Shown here piece by piece: positions 28,620-37,947 of a stretch of DNA of 64,000 bases. The notes under the pieces were generated by a model that was not told the origin of the DNA, searched no databases, and saw nothing but the letters and a program-made list of their open reading frames with translations. The translations under genes were made by a program, and so were the position numbers. How positions within the stretch are numbered: the first letter of the stretch is position 1; each line of letters opens with the position of its first letter. The stretch is from Sphingobacterium composti. GTDB taxonomy: Bacteria > Bacteroidota > Bacteroidia > Sphingobacteriales > Sphingobacteriaceae. The stretch covers positions 1-64,000 of the forward strand of contig NZ_WUQZ01000014.1 of assembly GCF_009829075.1 (NCBI RefSeq). The letters run 5' to 3'.

Positions 28620-29090
28620 CTATTTTGTATTTGGCTTGATAAAGCCTAGCAACAAATTAACTAATCCAATGGGTTGAATCAACAATAGTAGCCAAAATAA
28701 AGATCTATATAATGTAGAACGATCCATGACATCGTGGTAATCCGTTTTTAAATCCTTTAATGAATTATAGGATTGAGAATCTACAGCTTCTTGTATAGAA
28801 AAAGAATTATTATCCCAAAGAATTAGGACTACGATGAGAATTAAATAAGAAACAATATGCAAATAGATGAGTCCTTCACTATACAAGCACGAGCCAAAAA
28901 AATGATAAAACCCCCACAAACATACACCTATCCCTGCGACCAAATAAAATAACCATTTAGCCTCTATTAAATTTGTCTCCCATCCTGCATTTAACACTAA
29001 ATGATGTGTATCATCTACAAAAATAAAAGTATAGACAAACAATAATATTGCTAAGATTGCGAAAGCAAGGTAAATGATTCTATTCTCCAT
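28620..29090 (-). CDS. Four-helix membrane protein of unknown function
   Basis: A 156-residue protein when started at the ATG at 29090 (MENRIIYLAFAILA). The longer frame adds 22 lysine-rich residues without support. Four hydrophobic helices: YLAFAILAILLFVYTFIFV, WLFYLVAGIGVCLWGFYHFF, YLHIVSYLILIVVLILW and LFWLLLLIQPIGLVNLLLGF, with a soluble loop rich in Ser and Asp before the last. I do not recognise a family. It is transcribed away from galM, with about 90 bases between starts. Confidence 0.7.
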   Translation of the reverse strand: MENRIIYLAFAILAILLFVYTFIFVDDTHHLVLNAGWETNLIEAKWLFYLVAGIGVCLWGFYHFFGSCLYSEGLIYLHIVSYLILIVVLILWDNNSFSIQEAVDSQSYNSLKDLKTDYHDVMDRSTLYRSLFWLLLLIQPIGLVNLLLGFIKPNTK

Positions 29091-29177
29091 ATTCTTAAAT
29101 ATAATACAAAAATTCCTTTTCTTCAGCTTGTCATCGTTTTTTATTATTTTTAGCAAAATGAATAAACTTTAGATCCA

Positions 29178-30239
29178 ATGAGCAAGAGCTACACAATACC
29201 AGATACAGAAAAATTTGAGGGAAATCTTCACGGAAAAAATACGCATTTATTTACACTTAAAAATAGAGCAGGAATGCAAATAGCATTGACTGACTATGGA
29301 GCTAGATTGGTAAGTGCTTTAGTTCCCGACAAAAATGGTAATTTGATTGATGTAGTATTAGGTTTTGATAGTATACAAGGATATTTGAATGCGAAGGAAT
29401 TGTATCATGGTGCGACTATAGGAAGATTTGCAAATCGTATAGGAAATGGAAAATTCGTTATTGAAAATCAAGAATATATCCTTCCTCAAAACAATGGTTC
29501 TAACTGCATACATGGAGGTCCTGATGGATTTCATACGAAGGTTTGGGATAGGCAAGTAAGTTTCAAAAAGAAAGTAACGTTTTATTATGTGTCTCCGAAT
29601 GGAGAAGCTGGTTTTCCAGGCGAAACTAAAATTACAGTAACATACGAATTAACAGATGACAATGAAATTTTAATCAATTTTAGAGCGACTACAGATAAAC
29701 GTACTGTTATTAATTTGACAAATCATGCCTATTTCAATCTAAATGGAGAAGGCAATGGAGATATTTTAAATCATTTAGTTCAAATAAATTCCAACAAATT
29801 CATTGAAATCAATGAAAGTCAATTGCCGACAGGTAATTTGAAAAGTATTATAGATACACCATTTGATCTCAGAAAAGAAACTAAAGTTGTCGAAAAAATT
29901 GGATGCGATGATAAGCAATTGTTATTTGCTAAAGGATTTGATCATAGTTATATTAATGAAAATCCAATTACTCAAGTAGCAGCTTCAGCATATAGCGCAG
30001 AGTCTGGTATAGCATTACAATTGTACACAGATTATCCTACTGTGCATTTTTATTCAGGTAATTACTTATCAAATGATTTGGGAAAATCTGGCAAAAAATA
30101 TTTACCACATGGTGGATTTTGCTTTGAAGCACAGCATTACTTGGACAGTCCAAACCAAGGTAGGTTTCCGAAGTACATTTTAGAAGCAGGTCAAGAATAT
30201 AACTTTAATATGAAGTATAAATTTTGTGTTAGAAAATAA
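29178..30239 (+). CDS. galM: Galactose mutarotase (aldose 1-epimerase)
   Basis: A 353-residue cytoplasmic enzyme that interconverts alpha and beta anomers of galactose and glucose. Family blocks: NRAGMQIALTDYGARLVSALVPDKNG, GATIGRFANRIGNGKF (sugar-contact Arg), NNGSNCIHGGPDGFHTKVWD (His), VINLTNHAYFNLNGEG with the catalytic His, LQLYTDYPTVHFYSGNY, and the C-terminal CFEAQHYLDSPNQG with the catalytic base Glu. The length is typical. No other galactose gene is adjacent, and the 177-base downstream spacer separates it from the TlpA-like gene. Confidence 0.95.
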   Translation: MSKSYTIPDTEKFEGNLHGKNTHLFTLKNRAGMQIALTDYGARLVSALVPDKNGNLIDVVLGFDSIQGYLNAKELYHGATIGRFANRIGNGKFVIENQEYILPQNNGSNCIHGGPDGFHTKVWDRQVSFKKKVTFYYVSPNGEAGFPGETKITVTYELTDDNEILINFRATTDKRTVINLTNHAYFNLNGEGNGDILNHLVQINSNKFIEINESQLPTGNLKSIIDTPFDLRKETKVVEKIGCDDKQLLFAKGFDHSYINENPITQVAASAYSAESGIALQLYTDYPTVHFYSGNYLSNDLGKSGKKYLPHGGFCFEAQHYLDSPNQGRFPKYILEAGQEYNFNMKYKFCVRK

Positions 30240-30416
30240 AATTTATTGTTTAGTATTTTTAAAACAGAAAATATTTCAACATAATAATATTTAAAACTAA
30301 AAAAACATATATAGTATTAGAAAAAACTGTTAAAACAAAGAATTAATTTTGAATATCACTAACCCCGTGAATGATTGATGTTTAAATAATAAATTTGTTT
30401 AATTAATTAATAATTT

Positions 30417-31883
30417 ATGAAAAGAACAATTTTAACGATAGCACTGATAGCAGGCGCTTTAGCATACAATAATACCTATGCACAACTAGCCAAGAAAAAA
30501 GGCATTACTCTAGAAGAGATTTCTAAAGATTTAGGGGCATTGGCTCAAAAAAATGATGAAGTTTCAAAAACTCAATTACTTGTAGAAGCAAAAGCACTAG
30601 TAGAAAGTAAAAATGAAAGTTTTGTAAATTTCGGAACTCGCATTTATTCATTTTTAGAAAAAACAGATGAAGTTGAGAAAGTCGAGAAAACACTGTTAAA
30701 AAGATTTCCTAAAGGGTTAAAGGCACGTAGTGAAGCTTATAAAAATGTTTTTTCAGAAAGCAATACCTCCGCTTCTGTAGCTGAAAAAAGTTATAATGAC
30801 TTTTTGAAGAAATTTCCTTCTAACAATTTTGAAGAAAAAGATAGAGGATTGTATCGAGGTGCAGAATCCAAACTTGCAGCAATGTACTTCAAAGAAAATA
30901 ACCTTTCAAAAGCAAATGAGTATGTAGATAAATTAAAAAATAGTCCTATGTTTATTCAAACTGCATATGGTTTAACAAGAGAACTCGCTGAAAACAAAGA
31001 CTATGTCAATGCACTTCCAATCTTAGAAGAAGGAATTGCAAAAGCAAAAGAAGACAATAAAGTCGGTCCTACATATCTACCTGCATTCAATGCTGCATAT
31101 GGAAAAGCCTTGTATGAAACTGGCAACTACGAAAAAGCTATAGAAAGCTTAGAAGATCAATTCATAACTAATAATAATGCAGCTGTAAATTCGGACTTGA
31201 ATGTAAGTTTAGCAAATTCATACATCAAAATGGGTAGAGATTTAGACGCATTTTTATTATTGGAGAAATATGTTCTGAAAAATGGCAAGAACGATGCTGC
31301 TGGAGAAGTATTGAAATCTTTATATTCAAAACTAAACAATGATAAGAGCGATTTCAATAATTACTATTCTAATCTGGACACTAAAATCAAGGAAGCTAGC
31401 ATAGCTAAATACAAATCAGAAATGATCAAAAAAGAGGCTCCAGCATTTTCTTTGGTCAACAGAGAAGGCAAGACAGTTTCTTTGGCAGATCTTAAAGGAA
31501 AAGTTGTGGTATTGGATTTTTGGGCAACATGGTGTGGTCCTTGTATCAATTCGTTCCCTGGTATGCAAGCAGCTGTTAACAAATACAAAGACGACAAAGA
31601 AGTGGAGTTTTTATTTATTGACACTTGGCAACGCGAAGAAAACTACAAAGAGCTTGTAGAACAATTCATTACTAAGAATAATTACACTTTCCATGTATTA
31701 TTTGATGAGATGAAAGATAGAGAAAAAGCAACCACTACAGCATACGGCGTGAAAGGTATTCCACACAAAGTTGTAATTGACAAAGAAGGATTTATTCGTT
31801 TTGAGTCATCAGGTAGTGGATCGGATATCGATAAAATCGTGAGCGAAATGGAAACAAAAATAGAATTAGCGCGTAAAGGCTAA
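30417..31883 (+). CDS. TlpA-like thiol-disulfide oxidoreductase with N-terminal helical repeats
   Basis: A 488-residue exported protein: signal peptide (cleavage after NTYAQ), about 320 residues of TPR-like helices (for example AAYGKALYETGNYEKAIESL, VSLANSYIKMGRDLDAFLLL), then a thioredoxin domain with APAFSLVNREGKTVSLADLKGKVVVLDFWATWCGPC split over sheets (CGPC at 373-376) and the cis-Pro segment GVKGIPHKVVID. This is the common Bacteroidota arrangement of a periplasmic TlpA/ResA-like reductase fused to protein-binding repeats. The substrate is unknown. Its TAA stop is the first arm of a long terminator palindrome. Confidence 0.92.
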   Translation: MKRTILTIALIAGALAYNNTYAQLAKKKGITLEEISKDLGALAQKNDEVSKTQLLVEAKALVESKNESFVNFGTRIYSFLEKTDEVEKVEKTLLKRFPKGLKARSEAYKNVFSESNTSASVAEKSYNDFLKKFPSNNFEEKDRGLYRGAESKLAAMYFKENNLSKANEYVDKLKNSPMFIQTAYGLTRELAENKDYVNALPILEEGIAKAKEDNKVGPTYLPAFNAAYGKALYETGNYEKAIESLEDQFITNNNAAVNSDLNVSLANSYIKMGRDLDAFLLLEKYVLKNGKNDAAGEVLKSLYSKLNNDKSDFNNYYSNLDTKIKEASIAKYKSEMIKKEAPAFSLVNREGKTVSLADLKGKVVVLDFWATWCGPCINSFPGMQAAVNKYKDDKEVEFLFIDTWQREENYKELVEQFITKNNYTFHVLFDEMKDREKATTTAYGVKGIPHKVVIDKEGFIRFESSGSGSDIDKIVSEMETKIELARKG

Positions 31884-31928
31884 TACATAAAAATGGGACA
31901 ATGCAAGTTGTCCCATTTTTATGTATTA
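31881..31928. terminator. Perfect 20-bp terminator palindrome
   Basis: TAATACATAAAAATGGGACA (31881-31900) and its exact reverse complement (31909-31928) flank an eight-base loop. The first three bases are the stop codon of the TlpA-like gene. The convergent PepSY-like gene ends 16 bases further on, so the hairpin can serve both directions. Confidence 0.9.
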
Positions 31929-31943
31929 GCTATGAATTTAAAA

Positions 31944-32399
31944 TTATAGATCAATTCTGATAAATTTTCCGTCTTTGTCAAATACCAAATCAACATCATT
32001 AGTCAGTTCAATATCAAAACCATTCACTTCTCTTTCAATCCCGTTTATACCTACAGATGCATAATTCGCCGTCACATAATCGACAATTGCAGGTAATATA
32101 AACGATGTGTTAGGCAACGCGTCACGATCACTTCGCATTTCTACATCTTGCCACAACCCTGAATTGTCAAATTTGATATCTACACCATTATCCAATTTAA
32201 CCTCGTATTCAAAATTTGAAATTCCTTCTTTATCCTTTAAAGTGGAAATAATTTTTGCCGAACCAAAATACTCTGTTACGAATGACTTCGACGTGGTAGG
32301 TAATTCCTCATTTGGAATTAATACTTCATCCTTATCACAAGATGTCATCGTGAATACTACAGCTACGGCTAAGATCGCTTTTGAAAATAAATTTTTCAT
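31944..32399 (-). CDS. PepSY-like domain lipoprotein
   Basis: A 151-residue protein with lipoprotein signal (VVFTMTSC, Cys21) followed by two PepSY-like units. The repeating pattern is FEYEVKLDNGVDIKFDNSGLWQDVE and FDIELTNDVDLVFDKDGKFIRIDL. This family (putative beta-lactamase-inhibitor-like, DUF2874) is periplasmic or surface located with no proven activity. It is the last gene of a four-gene minus-strand set with a two-component system, and a homologue of its upstream neighbour (the IPKAVxxYVxxN and D-L-V-F-D-K-x-GKF-IRID ends align), so a tandem duplication is likely. Confidence 0.85.
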   Translation of the reverse strand: MKNLFSKAILAVAVVFTMTSCDKDEVLIPNEELPTTSKSFVTEYFGSAKIISTLKDKEGISNFEYEVKLDNGVDIKFDNSGLWQDVEMRSDRDALPNTSFILPAIVDYVTANYASVGINGIEREVNGFDIELTNDVDLVFDKDGKFIRIDL

Positions 32400-32440
32400 A
32401 GTTTATATATTTTTATATTATGTGTGTTTTAGTTGTTTTA

Positions 32441-32884
32441 TTAATCGTCGATACGTAAAAATTTGCCTTTACTATTGAAAACTAAGTCCAATCCATTTGA
32501 CAATTCAATTTCATATTTGGATGAACGTCTGGAAAGTTTCACAATATTATTCTTTGGAAAACTCTTTTCTACATATTCTTTTATAGCTTGAGGGATCAAC
32601 GAAAGCGGAATACTCTTGCGCTTCATATCGATTTCTTTCCATTCGCCATTTTTATCAAATTCAAATTCCGAGCCATCATTCATCTTCACTTCGTAAGATT
32701 TTTTCGAAAAGAGTTCGTCTTCTAATTTGACGTATGCGACCGAAAGTTTTGAGCTATACGTCTTGATAAAATTTTGCGCTTGCTTTGGCAACTGACCTAA
32801 ATCAATTAATTTATCTTGTGCATTTGCGCCCATGCTTGTAGTCAATAAAGCTACTACTGCTAAACTTTTAAATATTGTTTTCAT
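32441..32884 (-). CDS. PepSY-like domain exported protein
   Basis: A 147-residue protein with a Sec signal peptide (cleavage near GANAQ) and two PepSY-like units: SYEVKMNDGSEFEFDKNGEWKEID and KYEIELSNGLDLVFNSKGKFLRIDD, with IPQAIKEYVEKSFPKNNIV between. It is a paralogue of the next gene but has a cleaved signal rather than a lipobox. It lies 82 bases after the histidine kinase. PepSY-type proteins next to sensor kinases often act in envelope stress or metal sensing. That link is inference here. Confidence 0.85.
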   Translation of the reverse strand: MKTIFKSLAVVALLTTSMGANAQDKLIDLGQLPKQAQNFIKTYSSKLSVAYVKLEDELFSKKSYEVKMNDGSEFEFDKNGEWKEIDMKRKSIPLSLIPQAIKEYVEKSFPKNNIVKLSRRSSKYEIELSNGLDLVFNSKGKFLRIDD

Positions 32885-32966
32885 CTTTTAATCTTTGTTT
32901 TATACTACAAAAATCAAAAGTGAATTGGGAAAGAATTAGGAATTAGTGTTTGAAATCAAAAAAATA

Positions 32967-34250
32967 TTAAACTTTTTTAATTTCAAACACTTGCATATTA
33001 TTCTGATAGCTATACTTAATATGTAAGAAAGGATATTTTTCCAAAATGGTCTGTACAATAGACAAACCTAGGCCATTGGAATTATGGTCTTGACTTCCTT
33101 TATAAAAACGTTCAAAAATATACTCGGGATTCAGTGCCTTTTCTTGACTTGTGTTAGAAATGATTGCAGCATCTGATTGAATTCGAACTCTTAATTCACC
33201 AGCAGGTAGATTGTATTTTATAGCGTTGCTAATCAGATTAGAAAACAAAATTTGCATCAAATCTGGGTTAGCGTAGACTTCAAAATTACCATCTTGCTGA
33301 AGATCTAATCTGATATCTTTATAAATTATTAAATCCTCGTAATCATTCAACAGATTAGCGATAACTTCATTTATAGTGACACTTTCATATCCTGCATACT
33401 GCTGATTGTTGATACGTGAAAGCGTTAATAAGCTTTTATTGAGACTTACCATACGCTGCAAGGAACGCTTCGCTTCCACAATACCCACGGTATCCTCTTC
33501 ATTCAAACTCGAATTTTCTAACAGCAATTCCAGCTTGTTAATACTAACTGCCAAAGGTGTTTGCAATTCATGTGCAGCATTTTCCAAAAATCGCTTTTGA
33601 CTGTCAAAGACTTTTTCATTCTGATCAATCATTTGCGAAATATGATTATTCAAATCATTAAACTCCAAAACAGGCGATTCCACTGAGACAAAACTATTGG
33701 CTTTGCCAAAACGATATTTAGAAAGATTTTTTAAAATTTGCTTGAAAGGTTGCCAAGCTCTACCCAATATATAATGGTTAATCACCAAAATGCTGAGGAC
33801 AATCACTACATATAATACCAACAAAGAAATAGCTAAATTGAGCAGAAAATCATCTTCTTCAACGGTAGAAGTACGAATTTCTAATTGATAAGGCTTACCA
33901 CTGGGATCATAAAATCCCGTTCGTAAAATACGATAAGGTTCTTCCTCCTCATCATATGGCATGTAAATAAATTCTTTAGAAAACGTATTTTGGTCAACTT
34001 TCTCTTGTAAATTTTCTACTTCTTTAATCACAAATTGGTTAATCCCAAATTCTTTGGACTCTTCAATTAACTTTGGGTTATTATAAGCCTCACGGATGAT
34101 AAGTATTTTTTGATTTTTGAGGCCATCATCAATATTATCATACACTTCGTCCATGATCACAGCATAAAACAATGCTGCCCAAACTGCCATCACTATCAGG
34201 ATAGCAATACTCACAAATCGATTAGTATAATTTTTTACTGAGATAGCCAT
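32967..34250 (-). CDS. Two-component sensor histidine kinase
   Basis: A 427-residue kinase. Two transmembrane helices (SIAILIVMAVWAALFYAVI and LAISLLVLYVVIVLSILVIN) bracket a roughly 110-residue periplasmic sensor domain rich in acidic residues (YDEEEEPYRILR). A short HAMP-like linker leads to the HisKA helix with the phospho-acceptor in FLENAAHELQTPLAVSIN, then HATPase_c boxes (LFSNLISNAIKYN, ERFYKGSQDHNSNGLGLSIV). Its start codon follows the response-regulator stop directly, so the pair is translationally coupled. The acidic sensor loop could bind cations, which is speculative. Confidence 0.94.
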   Translation of the reverse strand: MAISVKNYTNRFVSIAILIVMAVWAALFYAVIMDEVYDNIDDGLKNQKILIIREAYNNPKLIEESKEFGINQFVIKEVENLQEKVDQNTFSKEFIYMPYDEEEEPYRILRTGFYDPSGKPYQLEIRTSTVEEDDFLLNLAISLLVLYVVIVLSILVINHYILGRAWQPFKQILKNLSKYRFGKANSFVSVESPVLEFNDLNNHISQMIDQNEKVFDSQKRFLENAAHELQTPLAVSINKLELLLENSSLNEEDTVGIVEAKRSLQRMVSLNKSLLTLSRINNQQYAGYESVTINEVIANLLNDYEDLIIYKDIRLDLQQDGNFEVYANPDLMQILFSNLISNAIKYNLPAGELRVRIQSDAAIISNTSQEKALNPEYIFERFYKGSQDHNSNGLGLSIVQTILEKYPFLHIKYSYQNNMQVFEIKKV

Positions 34251-34922
34251 TTATATCAATTTATAACCTATACCGTAGACTGCTTGCAAATCACAATCCG
34301 CTCCAGCTGTTTTCAATTTCTTACGAAGATTTTTAATCTGCGAATAGATAAAACCCAAATTATCCGCTTGATCAGCGTGGTCGCCCCAGACCGTTTCAGC
34401 TAATGTAGATTTTTCTTGCAACTTATTAGGGCGAAGCATGAAATAGTAAAATAAATCATACTCCTTGCGATTCAAAACCAACGGATTTCGGTCTATTTTG
34501 ACTTCGCGCAATTCTGGATTTAGGCTTACATTCTTGTACTGCAAAAGCTGCTCGCCATCTTGTGCATTACGACGAATAATAGATTTAAGCCGAGCCAACA
34601 ATTCCGCAAAGTGGAAAGGCTTAGCCAAATAATCATCTGCCCCAATTTCCAATCCAGCAACTTTATCTGCTACTGAATCTTTTGCCGAAAGTATGAGCAC
34701 AGGACTTTTGACTTGATTTTCTCTCATCTCGCGCAACACATCCATTCCCGAACCTCCCGGAAGCATAATATCCAACAATACGCAGTCGTATGGGTAATTC
34801 ATCACCTTGTCTATAGCTTCCAAATAGGTAGAAGCTGTTTCTACCAAAAACTTCTCACTCTCTAAAAAATCACGAATACCCTGCTGTAATGCTAACTCAT
34901 CTTCGACAATCAATACCTTCAT
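34251..34922 (-). CDS. OmpR/PhoB-family response regulator
   Basis: A 223-residue transcription factor. The receiver domain has the acidic pocket EDE near residue 8, the phospho-acceptor Asp in CVLLDIMLPGGSGMDVL (about residue 51), Ser/Thr in LILSAKD and Lys in YLAKPFHFAELL. The C-terminal winged helix shows LVLNRKEYDLFYYFMLRPNKL and VYGIGYKLI. It is the first gene of the RR-HK-PepSY-PepSY set and probably controls that set itself, by analogy with other PepSY-linked systems. The target genes are not shown by the sequence. Confidence 0.95.
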   Translation of the reverse strand: MKVLIVEDELALQQGIRDFLESEKFLVETASTYLEAIDKVMNYPYDCVLLDIMLPGGSGMDVLREMRENQVKSPVLILSAKDSVADKVAGLEIGADDYLAKPFHFAELLARLKSIIRRNAQDGEQLLQYKNVSLNPELREVKIDRNPLVLNRKEYDLFYYFMLRPNKLQEKSTLAETVWGDHADQADNLGFIYSQIKNLRKKLKTAGADCDLQAVYGIGYKLI

Positions 34923-34990
34923 AGTAGCGACAATTATAATTTTTGATTTGGGAATATTTTAGGAATAAGTTAGTGAAATTATTGAAAAAT

Positions 34991-35016
34991 AAAAAAGGGA
35001 TGAACAATCACCCCTT
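34991..35016 (-). terminator. Terminator of mtaB
   Basis: On the minus strand AAGGGGTGA pairs with TCATCCCTT (one wobble, four-base loop) and is followed by a T run. It begins 12 bases after the mtaB stop. Confidence 0.82.
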
Positions 35017-35027
35017 CAAATTCTATT

Positions 35028-36347
35028 TTAATGTGCCAACAATTCTGGCAACTCTTCTATATCTACATCTCCCGATTCGGAAATGGAAGTGAATTTTACC
35101 GGAACAATTTCATTAACCAACAAAGGATCGTAAGGCGTGCGAACTTTCACGTAGTTTTTAGAAAAGCCATGCATAAAGCCATCTTTCTCATCCGATTCGA
35201 ATAATACCTCTCCTATTGCGCCTAAATTTTCTTCATAGAAAGCACGACGTTTTTTCTCCGAAAGAATATGCAACATTTTACTACGATCCGAACGTTGTGC
35301 ACCTGGGACAGCACCTTCCATTTGTGCCGCAATGGTATTTTCACGTTCTGAATAGGTAAATACGTGCAAATACGAAATTGGCATATCGTTCAAGAAATTG
35401 TAAGTATCAATAAAATCTTCGCGAGTTTCCCCCGGGAAACCAACGATAACATCTACACCGATACAGGCATTTGGCATTAACGATTTGATTTTCGCGACAC
35501 GCTCGCCGTACAGTTCGCGTTTGTAGCGACGACGCATTTGCGCCAATACTTTATTATTACCTGATTGCAACGGCATATGAAAATGCGGAACAAAACGCTT
35601 CGATCGTGCTACAAATTCGATAATCTCATTAGCCAACAAATTTGGCTCAATCGATGATATACGGATACGATCGATGCCTTGTACTTCGTCTAATGCTTTT
35701 ACCAAGTCCAAGAATTTGTTCTGACGTTTGCCATCACGGATTCCGAAATCACCAATATTCACTCCTGTCAAGACGATTTCCTTCACTCCTGAAGTAGCAA
35801 TTTCTTCCGCTTGACGCACGATATCCTCGATTTTTCCCGAACGACTTGCCCCACGTGCCAAAGGAATCGTACAAAACGTACACGAATAATCACAACCGTC
35901 CTGCACTTTCAAGAAAGTACGTGTACGATCGCCAATCGAATACGCCGTCACAAATTGATTCGTTTCGTCAATCGGTCCATTATGAACAACCGCTTTTTCC
36001 TGTTTGGTCAAATCATTGATATGTTCAATGATGTTGAATTTCTCCGCCGCACCCAATACCATATCTACCCCAGGAATCTCTGCGATTTCCTGCGGCTTCA
36101 ATTGTGCATAACAGCCTACTATTGTTATATAGGCATTTGGCGAATATTTCAACGCTTCCTTCACTACCTTTCGACATTTCTTATCCGCATTGTCCGTTAC
36201 CGAACAGGTGTTGATTACATAAACGTCTGCTGGCGAGTTGAATGGCGTAGTATCGTAACCCGCATCCTTGAACTGACGTCCAATCGATGAAGTCTCCGAA
36301 AAATTCAACTTACAACCCAGTGTATAGAAAGCTACTTTTTTATTCAT
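35028..36347 (-). CDS. mtaB: tRNA t6A37 methylthiotransferase
   Basis: A 439-residue radical-SAM enzyme that adds a methylthio group to N6-threonylcarbamoyladenosine at tRNA position 37. The N-terminal UPF0004 domain has three cluster Cys (TLGCKLN, NTCSVTDNADKKC, VGCYAQ). The radical-SAM motif is CDYSCTFCTIPLARG, and a TRAM-like C terminus ends the protein (GFSKNYVKVRTPYDP...). The pattern TLGCKLN with CSVTDNADKKCRK fits MtaB rather than MiaB or RimO. I start at the ATG at 36347, because the longer frame begins with TTG four codons earlier. It is transcribed divergently from thyA and ends at its own terminator. Confidence 0.95.
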   Translation of the reverse strand: MNKKVAFYTLGCKLNFSETSSIGRQFKDAGYDTTPFNSPADVYVINTCSVTDNADKKCRKVVKEALKYSPNAYITIVGCYAQLKPQEIAEIPGVDMVLGAAEKFNIIEHINDLTKQEKAVVHNGPIDETNQFVTAYSIGDRTRTFLKVQDGCDYSCTFCTIPLARGASRSGKIEDIVRQAEEIATSGVKEIVLTGVNIGDFGIRDGKRQNKFLDLVKALDEVQGIDRIRISSIEPNLLANEIIEFVARSKRFVPHFHMPLQSGNNKVLAQMRRRYKRELYGERVAKIKSLMPNACIGVDVIVGFPGETREDFIDTYNFLNDMPISYLHVFTYSERENTIAAQMEGAVPGAQRSDRSKMLHILSEKKRRAFYEENLGAIGEVLFESDEKDGFMHGFSKNYVKVRTPYDPLLVNEIVPVKFTSISESGDVDIEELPELLAH

Positions 36348-36375
36348 AATAAGTTGCAAAAATACGCTTTTTTTT

Positions 36376-36408
36376 AGACTTAGCTTTATAGATATAAGAT
36401 TTGAGATG
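36376..36408. repeat. Short GAGA/CTCA-word repeat in the mtaB-thyA spacer
   Basis: TTTAGACTTAGC and AGATTTGAGATG (36397-36408). The latter is the exact reverse complement of a word at 27182-27193. It is the third member of the same low-complexity intergenic family seen in this window. Confidence 0.4.
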
Positions 36409-36509
36409 CCAATGACATTTTTAAAAGTGAAAGCACTTTTTCCTTCCCGCTAATTTCAGTAGTTTTGAATATTCTAAAATCGTAGAAAATCTTTAAAACT
36501 TACTGAAAC

Positions 36510-37331
36510 ATGAAACAATATTTAGATTTACTAAGGCACGTATATACCACAGGTGTGGACAAAACAGATAGAACGGGTACAGGTACACGCAGTGTTTTTG
36601 GTTATCAAATGCGTTTCAATCTACAAGAAGGTTTTCCGATTATTACGACCAAAAAACTGCATTTACGTTCGATTATACACGAATTGATTTGGTTTCTAAA
36701 AGGTGAAACAAACATCAAATACCTAAAAGATAATGGTGTAAGTATTTGGGATGAGTGGGCAGACGAAAACGGTAATTTGGGTCCTGTTTACGGTTCGCAA
36801 TGGCGCTCTTGGCCTACACCAGATGGCAGACATATCGACCAGATTACTCAGGTAATTAATCAATTAAAGAATTCACCTGATTCGCGTCGTATCATCGTAT
36901 CCGCTTGGAATGTCGCGGAAATCGAAAACATGGCTTTGCCGCCTTGTCACGCTTTCTTCCAATTCTATGTCGCACCAGCACAACCCGAAAAAGGAATTTT
37001 GAAACCGCAACTTTCGTGTCAATTGTACCAACGTAGTGCGGATATTTTCTTAGGCGTTCCTTTCAATATAGCTTCTTATGCCCTATTGACGATGATGGTC
37101 GCGCAAGTTTGTGACATGGAAGCGGGTGAATTTGTACATACGTTTGGTGATGCACATATCTACAGCAACCATTTCGAACAAACGGAATTGCAATTGTCGC
37201 GTGAACCAAAAGCATTGCCGACAATGAAAATCAATCCAGACGTAAAAAATATTTTTGATTTCAAATTTGAGGATTTTGAGTTGGTAGGTTACGAGTTTGA
37301 TCCGCATATCAAAGCACCTGTAGCCGTATAG
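36510..37331 (+). CDS. thyA: Thymidylate synthase
   Basis: Converts dUMP to dTMP with methylenetetrahydrofolate. The 273-residue protein shows [16 protein letters not shown] near the N terminus, the catalytic Cys in [13 protein letters not shown], dUMP-binding [20 protein letters not shown] and the closing [14 protein letters not shown]. The segment WGSGWADE-like (here [20 protein letters not shown]) is also typical. It is followed 46 bases later by dihydrofolate reductase, which regenerates the folate that ThyA oxidises, so the two form the usual thyA-folA pair. Confidence 0.97.
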   Translation: MKQYLDLLRHVYTTGVDKTDRTGTGTRSVFGYQMRFNLQEGFPIITTKKLHLRSIIHELIWFLKGETNIKYLKDNGVSIWDEWADENGNLGPVYGSQWRSWPTPDGRHIDQITQVINQLKNSPDSRRIIVSAWNVAEIENMALPPCHAFFQFYVAPAQPEKGILKPQLSCQLYQRSADIFLGVPFNIASYALLTMMVAQVCDMEAGEFVHTFGDAHIYSNHFEQTELQLSREPKALPTMKINPDVKNIFDFKFEDFELVGYEFDPHIKAPVAV

Positions 37332-37377
37332 AAAATTGGAGAAGGAGATAATTTGGAGATTTGAAAATTAACAATCA

Positions 37378-37872
37378 ATGAGTGATACTAAAATAACATT
37401 AATCGTAGCTGCTGCAGAAAATAACGCCATTGGCAAAAACAATCAGATGCTTTGGCATTTGCCGAATGATTTTAAATACTTTAAGAAAAATACTTTAGAG
37501 CATTCGGTTGTAATGGGTCGCAAGACTTTTGAATCTATTGGCAAACCACTTCCCGAGCGTCGCAATATTATTTTGACACGTGATATGAACTACAGCCACG
37601 AAGAAGTTGATGTAGCGAATAGCGTGCAAGATGTGCTAAACTATTGCCGTGACGAGCGTGAAATCTTTATCATCGGTGGTGCAGAAATCTACAAGCAAAC
37701 GTTGCCCTTAGCGGATAAAATCTTATTGACTCGTGTACATACCACTATAGACGGCGATGCATATTTTCCAGAATTATTAGACCATGAATGGAAATTAATA
37801 AGTGCCGAAAAGCACGAAAAAGACGAAAAACACGCTTTTGATTATAAGTTCGAAGTATACGAAAGAGCGTAA
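37378..37872 (+). CDS. folA: Dihydrofolate reductase
   Basis: A 164-residue NADPH-dependent enzyme reducing dihydrofolate to tetrahydrofolate. Motifs: IGKNNQMLWHLPNDFKYFK (substrate loop, with catalytic Asp in PNDF), VVMGRKTFESIGKPLPERRN (NADPH binding), IFIIGGAEIYKQTLPLADKI and LTRVHTTIDGDAYFPE. It is second in the thyA-folA operon and is closed by a hairpin at 37884-37924. Confidence 0.97.
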   Translation: MSDTKITLIVAAAENNAIGKNNQMLWHLPNDFKYFKKNTLEHSVVMGRKTFESIGKPLPERRNIILTRDMNYSHEEVDVANSVQDVLNYCRDEREIFIIGGAEIYKQTLPLADKILLTRVHTTIDGDAYFPELLDHEWKLISAEKHEKDEKHAFDYKFEVYERA

Positions 37873-37883
37873 CAAAATATAAA

Positions 37884-37924
37884 TTTCCTTTCAAAAGCAT
37901 CTCCCTGATACTTTTGGAAGGAAA
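37884..37924 (+). terminator. Terminator after folA
   Basis: TTTCCTTTCAAAAG (37884-37897) pairs with CTTTTGGAAGGAAA (37911-37924), 14 bp with one wobble and a 13-base loop, followed by GATTTT. The T run is short. Confidence 0.7.
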
Positions 37925-37947
37925 GATTTTAAAAGAACCAATTGTAA

